A stretch of 64,000 nt of DNA, from contig NZ_JBBDQW010000077.1 in assembly GCF_040905785.1 (NCBI RefSeq), positions 21,197 through 85,196 of the forward strand. The letters are read 5' to 3'. This DNA comes from Tistlia sp040905785. Lineage in GTDB: Bacteria > Pseudomonadota > Alphaproteobacteria > Kiloniellales > DSM-21159. Each line of letters starts with the position of its first letter. The stretch's first letter is position 1. A model generated the notes under the pieces. It made no database searches and was not told the DNA's origin. It saw only the letters and a program-made list of their open reading frames with translations. Of the stretch, positions 44,099-53,579 are shown one piece after another. The position numbers were made by a program, and so were the translations under genes.

Positions 44099-44953
44099 AT
44101 GCTGAGAGCCCTCCTAGCCGCCTCTGACCTGTCGAGCCGCTCGAAACCCGCTGTTTGGCGTGCGGTGCAGCTTGCCCAGGCCCAGGAAGCGAGACTCGGG
44201 GTCCTGCATGTCGTCGAGGACGATCAGCCAGAAGCCCGCATGCACGAGGAGATGCGAAGCGCGGAGGCCTTGCTCGAAGCGCAGGTCGGCAGCTTCGGGA
44301 AACCCGACAAGTGCGAGGTGTTCAGCCGGGCGGGGGATGCCTTCCAGATCATCAGCGAAGTGGCTCGGGAGCGCGCCGCCGATGTGATCGTTCTGGGTGC
44401 GCATCGGCGCCAGTTCCTGCGCGATGTCTTTGTCGGCACCACCATCGAACGCGTCACCCGGACCGCAGGTCGGCCCGTGCTCATGGCCAACGCCATGACC
44501 GGTGAACGCTGGAAGAAGGTCTTCATCGCCATCGACATGTCAGAGACCTCGGCGGTGGCGGCCCGGAAGGCACAGGCCCTCGGTTTGCTTGATGGCGCCG
44601 AGGTAAGCTTCGTCCATGCTTATGCACCAATCACCCGGCAGATGATGACCTTTGCAGGTGTCGCGGAGGACCGCGTCAGGGAGGAAGCTGAGCGCGAGTT
44701 CCAGGCCATCCGCCGCGAGGTCGCCGAGTTCATCCGGGGACTTGGCCTTGGCGACTTGAGCTACGGTGCGCGCATCGTCGAGGGGCTCGGCGCCCTGGCG
44801 ATTGTCGGTGTTGTCGAGCAGGCGAAGCCCGATCTTCTGGTGATCGGAACGCGCGGCCTATCCGGGGTGAAGCGCCTTTTTCTGGGCAGCGTCGCGCAGG
44901 AGCTGATGGGAAGCCTCGACATTGACATTCTTGCGGTGCCGCCGACGGAATAG
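44099..44953 (+). CDS. Tandem-domain universal stress protein
   Basis: A 284-residue protein with two Usp domains. Domain 1 (1-140) has LLAASDLSSRSKPAVWRAV and the nucleotide loop GAHRRQFLRDVFVGTTIERV, an altered G-x2-G form. Domain 2 (about 145-284) has VFIAIDMSETSAVAARKA and a canonical GTRGLSGVKRLFLGSVAQEL. Domain 2 therefore probably binds ATP, while domain 1 may not. It is convergent with a P-type ATPase gene and lies just beyond the cotransporter fragment. The start at 44099 is an ATG (the stop-like TGA overlap is absent) without a strong binding site. Confidence 0.88.
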   Translation: MLRALLAASDLSSRSKPAVWRAVQLAQAQEARLGVLHVVEDDQPEARMHEEMRSAEALLEAQVGSFGKPDKCEVFSRAGDAFQIISEVARERAADVIVLGAHRRQFLRDVFVGTTIERVTRTAGRPVLMANAMTGERWKKVFIAIDMSETSAVAARKAQALGLLDGAEVSFVHAYAPITRQMMTFAGVAEDRVREEAEREFQAIRREVAEFIRGLGLGDLSYGARIVEGLGALAIVGVVEQAKPDLLVIGTRGLSGVKRLFLGSVAQELMGSLDIDILAVPPTE

Positions 44954-45041
44954 CTGCTGCTGGGCCGTATCGATGGCGGGCCGATCGGCGGCTCCCATTC
45001 AGCCGGGTCGTCGCCAGATTGCATGGCCGAGCTGGCCACCG

Positions 45042-47771
45042 CTACTCGTTCGCGAAGCGGCCGCGGAGGAAGTGCTTCTCAACCTCCAGGAGCACGAAAC
45101 TCGCCGCCCCCAGGGCAACGATCAGTGCCCCTTCCGCAATCGTCAGCGGGCGCGACCCGAAGATGGTGTTCATGATCGGCAGATAGGTGAAGGCGAGCTG
45201 TCCGGCCACTACTACCAAGAGCGCGACCAGCACGGCCGTCGTACCCCTTGCCCCCGTCAGCGTCAGAGACGTCATGTGCAGAAAGCGCACGCTGAACAGA
45301 TAGAAGATCTCCAGCACCACCAGCGTGTTCACCACCATCGTACGTGCCGTGTCTAGATCGCGTCCCTCGCCGAGCGCCCAGAAGAACACCCCCAGCGAAA
45401 TCCCCGCGAACAGGAGCGAGACGAAGAAGACTCGCCACAGGATGAACGGCGTCAGGAGTCCCGCATCCGGGCGGCGCGGGGCGCGGCGCATGACGCCGGG
45501 CTCGGACGGCTCGAAGGCAAGCGCGAGGCCCAGCGTCGCGGCAAGGATCAGGTTCACCCACAGGATCTGGACCGGTGTCATCGGCATCGCGAAGCTGAAC
45601 AGGATCGCGACGATGACCGTCAGCGCCTCGCCGCCGTTGGTGGGTAGCGTCCAGCCGACCACCTTGCGGATGTTGTCATGAACGGTACGGCCTTCATGGA
45701 CTGCGGCGACGATCGAGGCGAAGTTGTCGTCCATCAGAACCATTTCCGAGGCTTCCTTGGCGGCCTCGGTGCCTTTGAGGCCCATCGCGATGCCCACGTC
45801 GGCCTGCTTGAGCGAAGGCGCATCGTTGACCCCATCGCCGGTCATGGCGACGACTCGTCCTTCGGCCTGAAGCGCCTGCACGATGCGCAGTTTGTGCCCG
45901 GGGCTGGTACGGGCGAAAACCACCGTGTCGCGGACGGCCTGCGCGAATGCCTCACCCGACAGTCGGTCGAGATCGTTTCCCGTCAGCACGGCCGGGTCAT
46001 CGCCCAGGCCCAGCTGACGCGCAATGGCCTTGGCTGTGGCGGCATGGTCACCGGTGATCATGCGCACCCCGATCCCGGCCGTACGGCACTCTGCGATGGC
46101 ACGGATCGCTTCGTCACGGGGCGGATCGATGAAACCCACGATGCCGAGGAACGTCAGTCCGGATTCGACATCGACGAAATCGATGCGCTCGGCGCTCTCA
46201 GGCATATGGCGCATGGCAAAGCCCAGAACCCGCTCGCCCTGCGCCGCGGCTTCGGCAATCCGTTCCGACCAGAAGCCCGCGTCGAGCGCCGTCGCACCTT
46301 CCGTGGATTCCTGCCGGCTACACATGGCCAACACGGCTTCAGGAGCTCCTTTGACCAGGACAACGTGTTCGGCGAAAGACATCTTATGCAACGTCGCCAT
46401 GAACCGATGCTCGGCATCGAAGGGGATCTCGTCCAGACGCGGCCACTCCGCGCGCTCGTTCTCGGGATCGAACGCAGCCTTCATCGCCAGCGTGACGAGC
46501 GCCCCCTCCATCGGGTCCCCCTCGACATGCCACTCCGCCCCGTTGGTCCGCAGCCGGGCGTCGTTGCACAACAAACCGGCGCGGATTAGCGAAAGCGACG
46601 TCGCATGGCCTTCGGGACCGTGCAGTCCGCCTTCTTCAAAGAGCCGATTCTCGCCCGGATTGTAGCCGGAGCCTTCGACGAAAATCGCCTGTCCGGGTGT
46701 GACGACGCGCCTGACCGTCATTTCGTTGCGGGTCATCGTTCCGGTCTTGTCGGAGCAGATGACAGACGTCGCGCCGAGCGTTTCCACCGCCGGCAGGCGG
46801 CGGATCACCGCATGGCGCGCCGCCATTCGCTGGACGCCGATGGCCAGAGTTATCGTGATGACGGCGGGCAACCCCTCGGGGACGAGGCTGACGGCGAGGG
46901 CGACGACAGCCATCAGCGCCTCGTCCCAGCTGAAGCCCCGCAGACCGACCGCAAAGACGAACAGCACCGCCGCCCCGGCGAAGGCGAACCGCGTGAACCG
47001 CCGGCCGAAGCGATTGATCTGGCGCAGAAGCGGCGTGGTCAGTTCCTCGACGCTGCCCAGGAGTTCGCTGATGCGCCCGATCTCGGTGTCGAGACCGGTC
47101 GCGAAGACGACACCCGTACCTTGCCCCGAGGCGACCAGAGTGCCGGAGAACGCCACCGAGCGCCGGTCTCCCAGCGGGGCGTCCTCAGCTACGGGATCGG
47201 CGTGTTTGGCTGCCGCCACCGACTCGCCTGTCAGGATCGCCTCGTCGATGCGCAGGCTGCGGGCTCGCAACAGACGCAACTCGGCGGGGACGCGATCGCC
47301 GGCCTCGATCAGAACGACATCGCCTGGGACGAGGTCCGCCATCGGGACACTGCTTCGCATCCCGTCGCGGAGTACGTTCGCATGTGGCGCAATCATGTTG
47401 CCGATCGCCGCCAGCGCGTCCTCGGCCTTGCCCTCCTGCAGGAACCCGACGATCGCGTTCACGATGACAACAGCAAGGATCACCCCGGCATCGACGAAAT
47501 GCCCCAGCGCCGCCGCCGCCGCAGCGCCGGCAAGCAAGAAATAGATGAGCGCATTCTTGAACTGTGAAAGGAACCGCAGGACGGGGTGGCGGCGGGTGCC
47601 AGAAGGAATGGCATTGGGGCCATGCTGTCGAAGCCGCTCCAGGGCCTCTGTGGCGCTTAGGCCACGCGAGGTCGAGGCCAGGTCGGCTATAACGCTTGCC
47701 GCATCTCGTGCGTGGGCAGCGCGAACTGGCTGAGGCCTTGTTTGGCTGGCCGAGTTGGGGGCAACGCGCAT
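45042..47771 (-). CDS. P-type cation-transporting ATPase (P2-like, PEGLP type)
   Basis: A 909-residue ATPase. The N-terminal cation ATPase domain (about 20-90) precedes TGES (181-184), the M4 motif VPEGLPAV (297-304), the phosphorylation site CSDKTGTMTRNE (339-350), GDHAATAKAIARQLG and the hinge TGDGVNDAPSLKQADVG. In M6 the sequence ILWVNLILAATLGLALAFEP lacks the Asp found in Ca2+ pumps, so the ion is uncertain (Ca2+, Na+/K+ or Mg2+ all possible). It has a full set of about ten helices. It faces the Usp gene and precedes the intact Na/Pi cotransporter gene on the same strand. Confidence 0.88.
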   Translation of the reverse strand: MRVAPNSASQTRPQPVRAAHARDAASVIADLASTSRGLSATEALERLRQHGPNAIPSGTRRHPVLRFLSQFKNALIYFLLAGAAAAAALGHFVDAGVILAVVIVNAIVGFLQEGKAEDALAAIGNMIAPHANVLRDGMRSSVPMADLVPGDVVLIEAGDRVPAELRLLRARSLRIDEAILTGESVAAAKHADPVAEDAPLGDRRSVAFSGTLVASGQGTGVVFATGLDTEIGRISELLGSVEELTTPLLRQINRFGRRFTRFAFAGAAVLFVFAVGLRGFSWDEALMAVVALAVSLVPEGLPAVITITLAIGVQRMAARHAVIRRLPAVETLGATSVICSDKTGTMTRNEMTVRRVVTPGQAIFVEGSGYNPGENRLFEEGGLHGPEGHATSLSLIRAGLLCNDARLRTNGAEWHVEGDPMEGALVTLAMKAAFDPENERAEWPRLDEIPFDAEHRFMATLHKMSFAEHVVLVKGAPEAVLAMCSRQESTEGATALDAGFWSERIAEAAAQGERVLGFAMRHMPESAERIDFVDVESGLTFLGIVGFIDPPRDEAIRAIAECRTAGIGVRMITGDHAATAKAIARQLGLGDDPAVLTGNDLDRLSGEAFAQAVRDTVVFARTSPGHKLRIVQALQAEGRVVAMTGDGVNDAPSLKQADVGIAMGLKGTEAAKEASEMVLMDDNFASIVAAVHEGRTVHDNIRKVVGWTLPTNGGEALTVIVAILFSFAMPMTPVQILWVNLILAATLGLALAFEPSEPGVMRRAPRRPDAGLLTPFILWRVFFVSLLFAGISLGVFFWALGEGRDLDTARTMVVNTLVVLEIFYLFSVRFLHMTSLTLTGARGTTAVLVALLVVVAGQLAFTYLPIMNTIFGSRPLTIAEGALIVALGAASFVLLEVEKHFLRGRFANE

Positions 47772-47862
47772 CTTGGGTCTTCTCTACCAGCGAGCGACAT
47801 CAAGGGAGGGGCACTCATGATAGGCATCCAGACCATCGGAGCGACCGGATTCCTGCCGCCAA

Positions 47863-49590
47863 CTAGGATCGCTCCTTAGTGAATTCCGCAAGCAGAGAAG
47901 GTAGACACGGGATCCCCTCCGCCGCCTCTTCCCGTGTCCGCGACAAGCCATGCCCCGACCGGGTCTCTCCCGGCCCGGCGCGGCGCGCCAGCAGCGCGCC
48001 AAGGCGCAGGAGGAGGCGCTCGAACAGCGAGAAGCCGGTCAGCATGGCGCCGGCGAGCGTCGGCTCCTCGGCCCGGGCGCTGTCGCCGAGGTAGCCTTCG
48101 CGCACGCTGCGCAGGACCGGCCCGCGGTCGGCGGTCAGCGCCCGGGCCTGGGCGACCTCCTCCGGGCCGGCCTCGGGCGTCAGCGCCTCGGCGCAGGCGT
48201 GCATTACCGCGTGCAGCGAGTGGCCGAGCAGGTGGCCGAGGCGGCGACCGCCGGCACTGGCCTCCAGCCGCGCCAGGACCTCGGCGAAGCGCCCGACGTC
48301 GGCGAGCAGGCCCTCCAGGTGTCCCTGGGCGTCGAGCCGGGCGTAGTAGCGCTCGTACTGCCGCGGCGTCATCGCCTGCCGGCCGAGGTCATCGAGGAAA
48401 CCCTGGGTGACCCGCAGCAGCTCGCGCGCCGCCCGCCCGTCCGGCCCCGGGCCCGGCGCCGGCTGCCGCTCCTCGACCAGCGGGTCGAGCAGGCCGAGGA
48501 TCGTCAGGTAGAGGCGGTGCTGTTCGCGCGCCGCCAGGTCGAGCGCCAGCTCCGGGTCGTCGAGGGCGTAGTCGCCGAGGAAGGCCGGCCGCGCCGCCTC
48601 CTCGGCCGCCGTGCGCGGCCAGACGCGGGCCAGCAGCCGCGCGGCCGGCGCCAGCAGCGGCAGCAGCAGCAGCGCGACGCCGCCGTTGAACAGCAGGAAG
48701 GCCCAGGCGATGCGCTGGTCGGCGTCCGGGCTCAGCCACTCGATCAGCGCCAGCGCGAGCGGCCAGTCGGTCGCCCGCTCCAGGAAGAACAGTGGCAGGA
48801 AGACGAGGCAGCCGGCGACCTTTGCCGCGACCTGGAACATCGCGAGCTGGCGCGCTTCGCCGCGCAGCCTCCAGGACAGGAAGAGGATGCGCAGCCCCGA
48901 GCCGAAGTTGGTGGCGTAGATCACCATCACCGCGGTCTCGAAGCCGAACAGCCCGGCCGCGGCCAGCGACATCGCCAGCACCGCGACGGCCAGGGAGGAG
49001 TGCACGGCGACGCTGAGCGCCGCGCCGATCAGGAAGGCCAGCAGCGCCGAGTCCGCGGTCGCCGCCAGGGCGTCGCGCAGCAGTCCCGTCTCGGCGAGCG
49101 GCGCGCTGCCGCTGCGCACGAAGTCGAGCCCCACGAACAGCAGGGCGACCCCGAACAGCGCCCACAGCAGGGTCCGCCAGCGCTGCAGGCGGTCCAGGGT
49201 GACGCCGATGCCGACCAGGCCGACCAGCAGCAACACGGCGGTGCCGACCTCGAGCGAGACGACGAACAGCAAGGCGCCGACCCCGAGGTTGCAGCCCAGC
49301 AGGATCGGCAGGCCGCGGCGCACCGTCAGGTTGCCTGCCATCAAGAGGCCGACGACGACGAAGGTGACGACCGCGCTGCTCTGGGTGACGGCGCCGGCCA
49401 GCAGGCCCCAGAGGAAGCCCTGGCCCGGCCGTTTCGTCCAGGATGCGACGGCCCGCTGGAAGCGGCGGCTCGTCAGGCTGCGCAGGTTGCCCGACAGCAG
49501 CTCCATGCCGGCGAAGAACAGGCCGAGCCCCGCGATCACCTCGGCCCAGTGAAGGATCGTCGCCTGCAGGATTGTCGCCTGCGGGATCAT
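47863..49590 (-). CDS. Na/Pi cotransporter family protein with PhoU-like C-terminus
   Basis: A 575-residue membrane protein. The N-terminal half (about 10-310) is the Na/Pi-cotransporter domain with GLFFAGMELLSGNLRSLTS, the QSS repeat in GAVTQSSAVVTFVVVG, and a degenerate second repeat VAVHSSLAVAVLAMSL (His instead of Gln). The C-terminal half (about 350-575) is helical and PhoU-like. It would take up phosphate with sodium, or export it. Its last third exists again as a fragment at 43489-43998. Codon use is core-like, so this may be the resident gene next to which the accessory modules accumulated. Confidence 0.85.
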   Translation of the reverse strand: MIPQATILQATILHWAEVIAGLGLFFAGMELLSGNLRSLTSRRFQRAVASWTKRPGQGFLWGLLAGAVTQSSAVVTFVVVGLLMAGNLTVRRGLPILLGCNLGVGALLFVVSLEVGTAVLLLVGLVGIGVTLDRLQRWRTLLWALFGVALLFVGLDFVRSGSAPLAETGLLRDALAATADSALLAFLIGAALSVAVHSSLAVAVLAMSLAAAGLFGFETAVMVIYATNFGSGLRILFLSWRLRGEARQLAMFQVAAKVAGCLVFLPLFFLERATDWPLALALIEWLSPDADQRIAWAFLLFNGGVALLLLPLLAPAARLLARVWPRTAAEEAARPAFLGDYALDDPELALDLAAREQHRLYLTILGLLDPLVEERQPAPGPGPDGRAARELLRVTQGFLDDLGRQAMTPRQYERYYARLDAQGHLEGLLADVGRFAEVLARLEASAGGRRLGHLLGHSLHAVMHACAEALTPEAGPEEVAQARALTADRGPVLRSVREGYLGDSARAEEPTLAGAMLTGFSLFERLLLRLGALLARRAGPGETRSGHGLSRTREEAAEGIPCLPSLLAEFTKERS

Positions 49591-50044
49591 CGGCGGACGG
49601 CGGGCGGAAGCGAGAGGCGGAACGGCACGAGCGAACTCCGGACGGTCGGCGGCGCGCCGGCACCGACTCCCGGTTCCTTTGCCCCCCGCACCCGAAAAAA
49701 CCGTCTCGCCGGGCGCGGCGCAAGCCTTAAGCGGTCGCGAGCTTCCTTTGCGCCGACCGTGGCTCGAGGCTCCAGCTCTCATGGGCCAGCAGCCAGCGCT
49801 CCGACGGCGGTTGCCGCACCGAGCTGCAGGCCGACGTCGCCGGCCGAGGAGGCGTCGGTCTCGAGCAGGGCGCGCAGGGCGATGTAGTGGGCGGTCGGGT
49901 CGGCCGGCCCGGGGATCGCGTGCACCGGGCGAGCGACGCTTCGATGCCCCACAGCGACTGGAACCGCGCGGCGATTGCGCCGCGGCCGGCAAACGCGGGA
50001 GACTGCCCGACCCTGGGACCGTCACGCGCCTGGAGAGCCGCGCC
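49591..50044. other. 454-bp region without an intact gene
   Basis: It lies between the divergent Na/Pi cotransporter and P-type ATPase genes. 49591-49726 shows nothing recognisable beyond G+C-rich spacer. 49727-50003 is the Ada/AlkA remnant described separately. The ATPase promoter must lie in or near this remnant. Confidence 0.6.
49727..50003 (-). pseudogene. Decayed fragment of the Ada/AlkA glycosylase gene
   Basis: On the minus strand the fragment gives AHYIALRALLETDASSAGDV and GLQLGAATA, against AHYIALRALRETDAFPAGDV and GLQRGAATA in the intact gene at 53572-55161. The DNA resembles about 53620-53915 of that gene, with mismatches, small gaps and a frameshift before the C-terminal end. Upstream the match extends to RFQSLWGIEASLAR against LFQPLGDIEASLAR. 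The rest of the gene is absent. It stands immediately upstream of the second P-type ATPase and is older than the cotransporter duplicate, judging by divergence. Confidence 0.75.
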
Positions 50045-52528
50045 ATGCCGAGCCGTCCTCTCCCCGCCGACCGGCTGGCGGGCCTGTCGGCCGACGGGCT
50101 CTCCGCAGAGCAGGTCCTGGACCGGCGCGCGCGCTTCGGCGCGAACGATGTCCTGGTCGCCCCGCCCGGCACCTGGCTGGGCATGGCCCTCGACACCGCG
50201 CGCGACCCGATGATCTGGTTCCTGGTCGGCGTCGCCGCCCTGTTCGCGCTGCTCGGCGACTATGCGGAAGCGGCGGTCCTGGCGGTCGCGCTGCTGCCGC
50301 TCGCCGCCATGGATCTCTACCTGCACCACCGGACGCGCGCCTCGACCGCTGGGCTCGCGAGCCGGCTGGCGGCAAGCGCGACGGTGCTGCGCGAGGGTCG
50401 GCGGACCCGCCTGCCGGCGCGCGAGCTGGTGCCTGGCGACCTGGTCGAAGTCGGCCCGTCCGAGGTCTTCCCCGCCGACGGCCTCGTGCTCTCCGGCGAT
50501 GCGCTGCAGGTCGACGAATCGAGCCTGACCGGCGAGGCCGCTGCGGTGCGCAAGCGGCCGCTGGCAGAGGGCGAGGCGCCTTGCGAGGAGGCTCCCGCGG
50601 GCGATGGGCCGGTCGGCGATGCCGCCAGCTGGGTCTTCGCCGGAACCCGCCTGCTCGCCGGCCGGGCCCGCGTGCGGGTCGCCTACACCGGCGCGGAGAC
50701 GCTTTACGGCGAGATCGTCCGCTCGGCCCTGGCCGGCGGCGCCGGCCGGACGCCGCTCCAGGGTGCCATCGCCCGTCTCGTTGGGGTGGTGCTGGTCGCG
50801 GCCCTGGCGCTCTGCCTGCTGCTCGCCGCGATCCGCCTCGCGCAGGGCCACGGCCCGGTCGACGCGCTGATCAGCGCTGCGACCCTTGCCGTAGCCGCCC
50901 TGCCGGAGGAGTTTCCGGTGGTCTTCACCTTTTTCCTGGGCGTCGGCGTCTATCGCTTGGCGCGCCGCCAGGCGCTGGTGCGCCGCGCCGTCGCGGTCGA
51001 GAACATCGGCCGGGTCACCTGCATCTGCTCGGACAAGACCGGGACCCTGACCGAGGGCCGGCTGGAGCTGGCGCACGAGGTGGCCGCGGCCTCCCTCGCG
51101 CCCGGCGAGCTCCTCGCGTTGGCTGTGCTGGCGTCCCGGCCCGACAGCGGCGACCCGCTCGACGCCGCGCTGCTCGCGCGCGCACCGCCCGCGGCCGGAG
51201 TCGAGCGCCTCGCCAACTTTGCCTTCACCGAGCAGCGGCGCCGGGAAACCGCGCTGGTGCGCCTGCCGGACGGGTCGCGCCTTGCCGTCGTCAAGGGGGC
51301 GCCGGAGACGGTCTTCGACCGCTGCGGCGACGCGCCGGCGGACCTCGCGGCCTGGCGCGAGCGAGTCATCGCCTTCGCGACCTCGGGCCATAAGGTGATC
51401 GCCTGCGCCTCGCAGCCGCTCGACCCCGCGGCGAGCGGCGCTCTCGAGCCGGAGCGGGGCTTTCGGCTGGCCGGCCTGCTCGCCTTCGGGGACCCGCTGC
51501 GCGAGGGTGTCCGGGAGGCGGTGCTCGCCTGTCGGCAGGCCGGCATCCGGGTGATCATGGTGACCGGCGACCATCCGGCGACCGCCGGCGCGATCGCCCG
51601 GGAGGCCGGCCTCGGCGGCGACCGCCCGCGGGTCGTGACCGCGGACGCCCTGGAGGAATCCGGCGCGGCAGAGGAGCAGGGGCTGACCGGCGCAGACGTC
51701 GTCGCCCGCGCGTCGCCGAGGCAGAAGCTCGCGCTCGTGCGCGCCCTGCAGGCGGCCGGCGAGATCGTCGCGGTGACCGGCGACGGCGTCAACGACGTGC
51801 CGGCCCTGCAGGCCGCCGACATCGGCGTCGCGATGGGCGAGCGCGGTACTCAGAGCGCCCGCGAGGTCGCGGCCATCGTGCTGCTCGACGACAACTTCCG
51901 CACCATCGTGCGGGCCATCGCCGAGGGTCGCCAGCTGTTCCGCAATCTGCAGCTGTCGTTCGCCTACCTGCTTCTGGTCCACATCCCGCTGGTCATCAGC
52001 GCGGCGCTGGTGCCGCTGCTCGGACACCCGCTGCTCTATCTGCCGATTCACATCGTCTGGCTCGAGTTGATCATCCACCCGACCGCCATGCTGGTCTTCC
52101 AGCAACTGCCGTCGGGCGAGCGCCTGCTGCCGACGGGACGGCGGAGGCGGCCGCGCTTCTTCGGCGGCGCGACCTGGCTCGCGCTCGGCATCGGCGGGCT
52201 GGCGATCGCGCTGGTCGTCAGCCTGGGCTTCGAGCGCGCGCTCGGGTCGGACGTCGAGCACGCCCGGGCCCTGGCCCTGGGCGCGCTGGTCGCCGCCAGT
52301 GCCGCTTTCACCGCCGTGCTCAGCGGCCTGCGCAGCTGGATGGCGCGGGGCGTGGTCGCGGCCAGCCTGGCCAGCCTCGTCCTGCTGGTCCAGGTGCCGG
52401 CGCTGGCCGACCTGGTCCACCTGCGCCCGCTGCACGCGGCCGACTGGGGGCTGGTCGGCGCCGCCGGCGCGCTCGCCGGCCTGGTCGCGCTGGGCGTCGC
52501 TGCCAGCCTGCGGCGCGTGGCGCACTGA
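50045..52528 (+). CDS. P-type cation-transporting ATPase (PEEFP type)
   Basis: An 827-residue ATPase different in type from the one at 45042. The actuator loop is LTGEAAAV (TGEA instead of TGES, 162-165), M4 reads ALPEEFPVVFTFF (286-297), the phosphorylation site is CSDKTGTLTEGR (328-339), with VTGDHPATAGAIAREAGL and VTGDGVNDVPALQAADIG. Late helices include YLPIHIVWLELIIHPTAMLV, which has no classic Ca2+-site residues. The transported ion is unknown. It is followed 53 bp later by a UspA-like gene, the likely operon partner. Confidence 0.85.
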   Translation: MPSRPLPADRLAGLSADGLSAEQVLDRRARFGANDVLVAPPGTWLGMALDTARDPMIWFLVGVAALFALLGDYAEAAVLAVALLPLAAMDLYLHHRTRASTAGLASRLAASATVLREGRRTRLPARELVPGDLVEVGPSEVFPADGLVLSGDALQVDESSLTGEAAAVRKRPLAEGEAPCEEAPAGDGPVGDAASWVFAGTRLLAGRARVRVAYTGAETLYGEIVRSALAGGAGRTPLQGAIARLVGVVLVAALALCLLLAAIRLAQGHGPVDALISAATLAVAALPEEFPVVFTFFLGVGVYRLARRQALVRRAVAVENIGRVTCICSDKTGTLTEGRLELAHEVAAASLAPGELLALAVLASRPDSGDPLDAALLARAPPAAGVERLANFAFTEQRRRETALVRLPDGSRLAVVKGAPETVFDRCGDAPADLAAWRERVIAFATSGHKVIACASQPLDPAASGALEPERGFRLAGLLAFGDPLREGVREAVLACRQAGIRVIMVTGDHPATAGAIAREAGLGGDRPRVVTADALEESGAAEEQGLTGADVVARASPRQKLALVRALQAAGEIVAVTGDGVNDVPALQAADIGVAMGERGTQSAREVAAIVLLDDNFRTIVRAIAEGRQLFRNLQLSFAYLLLVHIPLVISAALVPLLGHPLLYLPIHIVWLELIIHPTAMLVFQQLPSGERLLPTGRRRRPRFFGGATWLALGIGGLAIALVVSLGFERALGSDVEHARALALGALVAASAAFTAVLSGLRSWMARGVVAASLASLVLLVQVPALADLVHLRPLHAADWGLVGAAGALAGLVALGVAASLRRVAH

Positions 52529-52581
52529 GCCCGCCGGTGCGAGAGTACCCCGATCGCGGCGAGCCTTCGAAGGAGACTGCC

Positions 52582-53031
52582 TTGTTCGAATCGATCATCG
52601 TTCCGGTCGACGTCGCCCACCCGAGCAGCTGGCGCTTTGCCCTGCCCCAGGCTGTGGCCCTAGCTACCCCCGGCCGCACGCGGATCGCGGTGATGACCGT
52701 GGTGCGCGACCTCTCGGCGATGTTCGAGGGCGTCCACTTCGCGTTCCAGCTCGAGCAGCTGGCGCAGGATGCCGGCCGCCGGCTGGCGCGGCTCGTCGAG
52801 TCGGCCCCGCTGGCCGCCGACGGGAGCGCACCGGCGATCGAGCAGGAGGTCCGCTTCGGCAGCATCGGCCACGAGATCCTGGCCTGCGCCGAAGAGCGGC
52901 AGGCCGACCTGATCGTCATGGAGTCGCATCGCCCCGAGATGCTCGACTACGTGATCGGTCCGAACGCCGCCCACGTCGTGCAGAACGCCCGCTGCTCGGT
53001 CTTCGTGCTGCGCCGGGCCGAGGCGGTCTGA
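52582..53031 (+). CDS. Single-domain universal stress protein
   Basis: A 149-residue Usp protein. It starts with the standard strand FESIIVPVDVAHPSSWRFAL, and the last part has ADLIVMESHRPEMLDYVIG followed by NAAHVVQNARCSVFVLR. The nucleotide loop is changed (SHRPEMLDYVIGPNAAHVV rather than G-x2-G-x9-G-S), so it may not bind ATP in the usual way. The start is TTG at 52582, eight bases after AAGGAG; an upstream GTG/ATG-like start adds a non-homologous leader. It is probably cotranscribed with the ATPase. Confidence 0.85.
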   Translation: MFESIIVPVDVAHPSSWRFALPQAVALATPGRTRIAVMTVVRDLSAMFEGVHFAFQLEQLAQDAGRRLARLVESAPLAADGSAPAIEQEVRFGSIGHEILACAEERQADLIVMESHRPEMLDYVIGPNAAHVVQNARCSVFVLRRAEAV

Positions 53032-53048
53032 CCCGGGCGGCCCGCCGC

Positions 53049-53579
53049 TCAGGCGCTGGCGCCGGGCCAGCCTTCGTGCCCGAGCAGCCAGCGCTTGCGC
53101 TCGAGGCCGCCGCCGTAGCCGGTCAGGGTGCCGTTCTTGCCGATCACCCGGTGGCAGGGCACGACGATGCCGACCGGGTTTGCGCCGTTGGCGAGGCCGA
53201 CGGCGCGCACCGCCGCCGGCCGGCCGATGCGCCGGGCGAGCTCGGCGTAGGAGATCGCGGTGCCGCAGGGGATCGCGCGCAGCGCCTGCCAGACCGCGCG
53301 CTGGAAGGCGGTGCCGGCGGTCCCGGACGGCAGCGCCTCGATCGCCGCCAGGTCGCCCTCGAAGTAGGCCGCGAGCCGGCCGGTCAGGCCGCCGGGGTCG
53401 CGCGCCGCCGAGAGCCGGAAGCCGGCGGCGCCGTAGTGACGCGCCAGCAGGCGCAGCATGCGCGGCTCGTGGTCGCTCCAGTCGACCGCGCGCAGCCGGT
53501 CCTGCGCGTCGGCCAGCAGCACCAGCTCGCCGACCGGCGTCGCCAGCCGGTCGAGGCGCAGCTCCAGGATCTCAGGCAA
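53049..53579 (-). CDS. ogt: Methylated-DNA--protein-cysteine methyltransferase
   Basis: A 176-residue suicide repair protein that takes methyl groups from O6-methylguanine. The active-site motif IVVPCHRVIG, the DNA-binding helix VGLANGANP and the preceding AIPCGTAISYAELARRIGRP are intact. The start is taken as TTG at 53579, overlapping the end of the Ada/AlkA gene by eight bases and preceded by GGGAGGTGG. The pair therefore separates the functions that in E. coli Ada sit in one protein. Confidence 0.92.
   Translation of the reverse strand: MPEILELRLDRLATPVGELVLLADAQDRLRAVDWSDHEPRMLRLLARHYGAAGFRLSAARDPGGLTGRLAAYFEGDLAAIEALPSGTAGTAFQRAVWQALRAIPCGTAISYAELARRIGRPAAVRAVGLANGANPVGIVVPCHRVIGKNGTLTGYGGGLERKRWLLGHEGWPGASA

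Noticed and set aside
49727..52525. A 932-codon minus-strand open frame across the second P-type ATPase
   Set aside because: Antisense to an intact ATPase with all motifs; composition is noise. Only its extreme end covers the Ada/AlkA remnant.
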